Assembly: GCA_011364905.1 (NCBI GenBank)
Contig: RDNZ01000005.1
Span: 1 to 64,000 of the forward strand
Length of the DNA: 64,000 nucleotides
Direction: 5' to 3'
From: Candidatus Thorarchaeota archaeon
Lineage (GTDB): Archaea > Asgardarchaeota > Thorarchaeia > Thorarchaeales > Thorarchaeaceae
The notes below the pieces were generated by a model, which saw only the letters and a list, made by a program, of their open reading frames with translations, was not told the DNA's origin and ran no database searches. Positions 62,875 through 64,000 of the stretch are shown here, piece after piece (the first letter of the stretch is position 1; each line of letters opens with the position of its first letter). The position numbers were made by a program, and so were the translations under genes.

Positions 62875-63561
62875 ATGCTAGATCAAATCGCAGACTCAAT
62901 CTATTTCATAGAGAGTAGGTCATTCGATTCAAACATCACCTACATCAAGTCAGGAAACCATGAGATTCTTGTGGACACAGGCACGGGGCTCTATTCATCG
63001 GCGCTTGATAGAGATTTGCAGACGCAGGGTTCATCATTGGAGTCGATAACTGACGTGGTCCTTACCCACTGCCATATCGATCATATCGGTGGCGTAGTAC
63101 CGCTCTTGGAAGTAGGATCACCAAAACTCTATCTTCACAAGGCAGAGGCCGAGTCTATTAACAGTGGCGACATGAGCCCTACGCTTAGTGACACCTTTGG
63201 AGCAGACCTCCCACTATTCAAAATTGATGTCATACTTGAAGAGGGGAGCTTGATTGACTTCGGAGATATTAGACTCAAAGTGTTCCACACACCAGGACAC
63301 TCAGCCGGGAGTATCGTGATGAGAGTGGAAGGCTCAGGAATCCTATTCACTGGAGACACGCTATTCCCCGGTGGTAGTTTTGGCAGAGTTGACTTCCCAA
63401 CTGGTGATCCGCTCAAACTTGTGGAGTCGCTTAGACGGATCTCTGAGATGGAGTTTGAGATTGGTTTGCCTGGACATATGAGTGCCATGAAGCATGACGC
63501 TCGTCGGTCTGCACTTACATCGTATCAGATGGCGAAGAATTGGTTCAATGTGAGTGGTTGA
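62875..63561 (+). CDS. Metallo-beta-lactamase-fold hydrolase
   Basis: The dinuclear metal site is complete: THCHIDHIGGVVPL (HxHxDH), FHTPGHSAGSIVMRV (His), FTGDTLFPGGSFGRVDFPTG (Asp) and GLPGHMSAM (His). At 228 residues it is a plain glyoxalase II-type domain with no RNA-processing beta-CASP part. It hydrolyses thioesters, lactones or phosphodiesters. GAGGTGA overlaps the upstream stop and serves ATG 62875, so the class V aminotransferase and this hydrolase form a coupled pair. Their pairing suggests sequential action on one metabolite (inference). Confidence 0.9.
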   Translation: MLDQIADSIYFIESRSFDSNITYIKSGNHEILVDTGTGLYSSALDRDLQTQGSSLESITDVVLTHCHIDHIGGVVPLLEVGSPKLYLHKAEAESINSGDMSPTLSDTFGADLPLFKIDVILEEGSLIDFGDIRLKVFHTPGHSAGSIVMRVEGSGILFTGDTLFPGGSFGRVDFPTGDPLKLVESLRRISEMEFEIGLPGHMSAMKHDARRSALTSYQMAKNWFNVSG

Positions 63562-63756
63562 CAAGAACAAAATCATCATTGTAATACGGGGATAATGTGG
63601 GGTATTCTACTAAGCAAAGAATATATGAGATAAATCGTTTGAGCGTGAGTGTCGATGATGACACCATCAGTGGAAAAGCCGTCGGCATTAATGCTCAAAA
63701 CAGACTCTCAGACCATCTTGATGGCCTTGAGGGGATAAAGAATAAACAATCCATCA

Positions 63757-64000
63757 GTGAGTGTGGAATATTTGACTGACCCTCCTCGTGACTTGGAAGA
63801 ACTACTAAAAGAGTTCAAGCCCGAGAAGAAGGCTCGTTTTCAAGCATTCGACAGGGTAATCAGTGCACTCAATACACCCAGCCAATCACTCTTTGTCACA
63901 GACAACGATAACGAGGTCGACACATTTCATCGAGAATTCGACCAATTCTTGGTTTTAACAGGAAGAATGGAGGAAGGTGGAGAACGACCATATCATATGG
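63757..64000 (+). CDS. Unknown protein, N-terminal part (gene cut by window end)
   Basis: A frame open to the last base runs from GTG 63757 (or GTG 63763, TTG 63772) and encodes about 80 residues: VEYLTDPPRDLEELLKEFKP, then KARFQAFDRVISALNTPSQS, DNDNEVDTFHREFDQFLVLT. The composition is normal for a cytoplasmic protein and no domain is recognised. It begins about 195 bases after the metallo-beta-lactamase. A smaller frame at 63597-63779 overlaps its start region and is less convincing. The rest of the gene lies outside the window. Confidence 0.5.
   Translation, partial: MSVEYLTDPPRDLEELLKEFKPEKKARFQAFDRVISALNTPSQSLFVTDNDNEVDTFHREFDQFLVLTGRMEEGGERPYHM

Noticed and set aside
63651-63720. C/D-box-like sRNA (ATGATGA box)
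   Set aside because: A C box is visible but no matching D box (CTGA) at the right distance.
63597-63779. Possible 60-codon gene
   Set aside because: It overlaps the start of the better-supported frame running off the window end and has no domain content.
1-64000. CRISPR arrays, insertion sequences and rRNA
   Set aside because: No regularly spaced repeats, transposase motifs or rRNA-like sequence were seen while reading the window.

Overview
The window reads as a chromosome segment of an Asgard archaeon, most like the Thorarchaeia/Lokiarchaeia side of the group. This placement is inferred from gene content and no phylogeny was run. The signs are eukaryote-like small GTPases (two Rab-like, one MglA-like with a long N-terminal tail), a Roadblock/LC7 protein, a WD40 protein and a HEAT-repeat protein. 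Two EF-2 genes lie in one window, both without a canonical diphthamide loop. There is also an archaeosine transglycosylase, a tetraether-lipid-synthase-like radical SAM protein, TATA-box promoters and frequent TTG/GTG starts with Shine-Dalgarno sites. One tRNA (Gln, CUG) was found. I saw no rRNA, CRISPR array or insertion sequence.

Layout. 1-3757: end of a thymidylate synthase, an Lrp regulator with a Cys-rich tail, a left-handed beta-helix acyltransferase and a divergent EF-2 paralogue. 3767-12235: a signalling island with a Roadblock protein, a thioredoxin-fold protein, two KaiC-like ATPases and a long alpha-helical repeat protein on the minus strand, then Rab, WD40, HEAT and Rab genes on alternating strands. 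12466-16781: an M28 peptidase, a frameshifted gene and a BMP-type solute-binding protein. 16945-19499: a small coiled-coil protein coupled to a family B DNA polymerase with degraded motifs. 19505-26774: LarC, then a tight C1 cluster (CofE-like ligase, methanogenesis marker 14, MtrH, MtrA, MtrH, MetF). 26838-32111: an anchored peptide-binding protein, HflX and TgtA.

32089-42771: an iron/phosphonate-type ABC importer on the minus strand, then three exported proteins on the plus strand, each with a C-terminal membrane anchor. These are an amidotransferase-fold protein, one joining that fold to a PHP phosphoesterase, and a zinc phospholipase C-like protein. 42962-51009: an unknown protein, PmbA/TldD, a PhzF-like protein, a small membrane protein, the Tes-like radical SAM protein, a MazG-like protein and an unknown Cys protein. 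51320-64000: an unusual IleRS, an M20 peptidase, EF-2, a methyltransferase, a possible structured RNA, tRNA-Gln, a creatininase-family hydrolase, the MglA-like GTPase, a class V aminotransferase with a metallo-beta-lactamase, and a gene running off the end.

How the genes may work together. The C1 cluster can be read as methylene-pterin reduction (MetF), followed by methyl transfer (MtrH) to a soluble corrinoid protein (MtrA), with a second MtrH for another donor or acceptor. No methyl-coenzyme M reductase is visible here. The importer plus the three surface proteins looks like a possible system for breaking down phospholipids or phosphate esters outside the cell. Both readings are inferences. 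Features that resist explanation are a duplicated structured non-coding element (13954-14041 and 47859-47940) and a multibranched RNA-like fold at 59611-59698.
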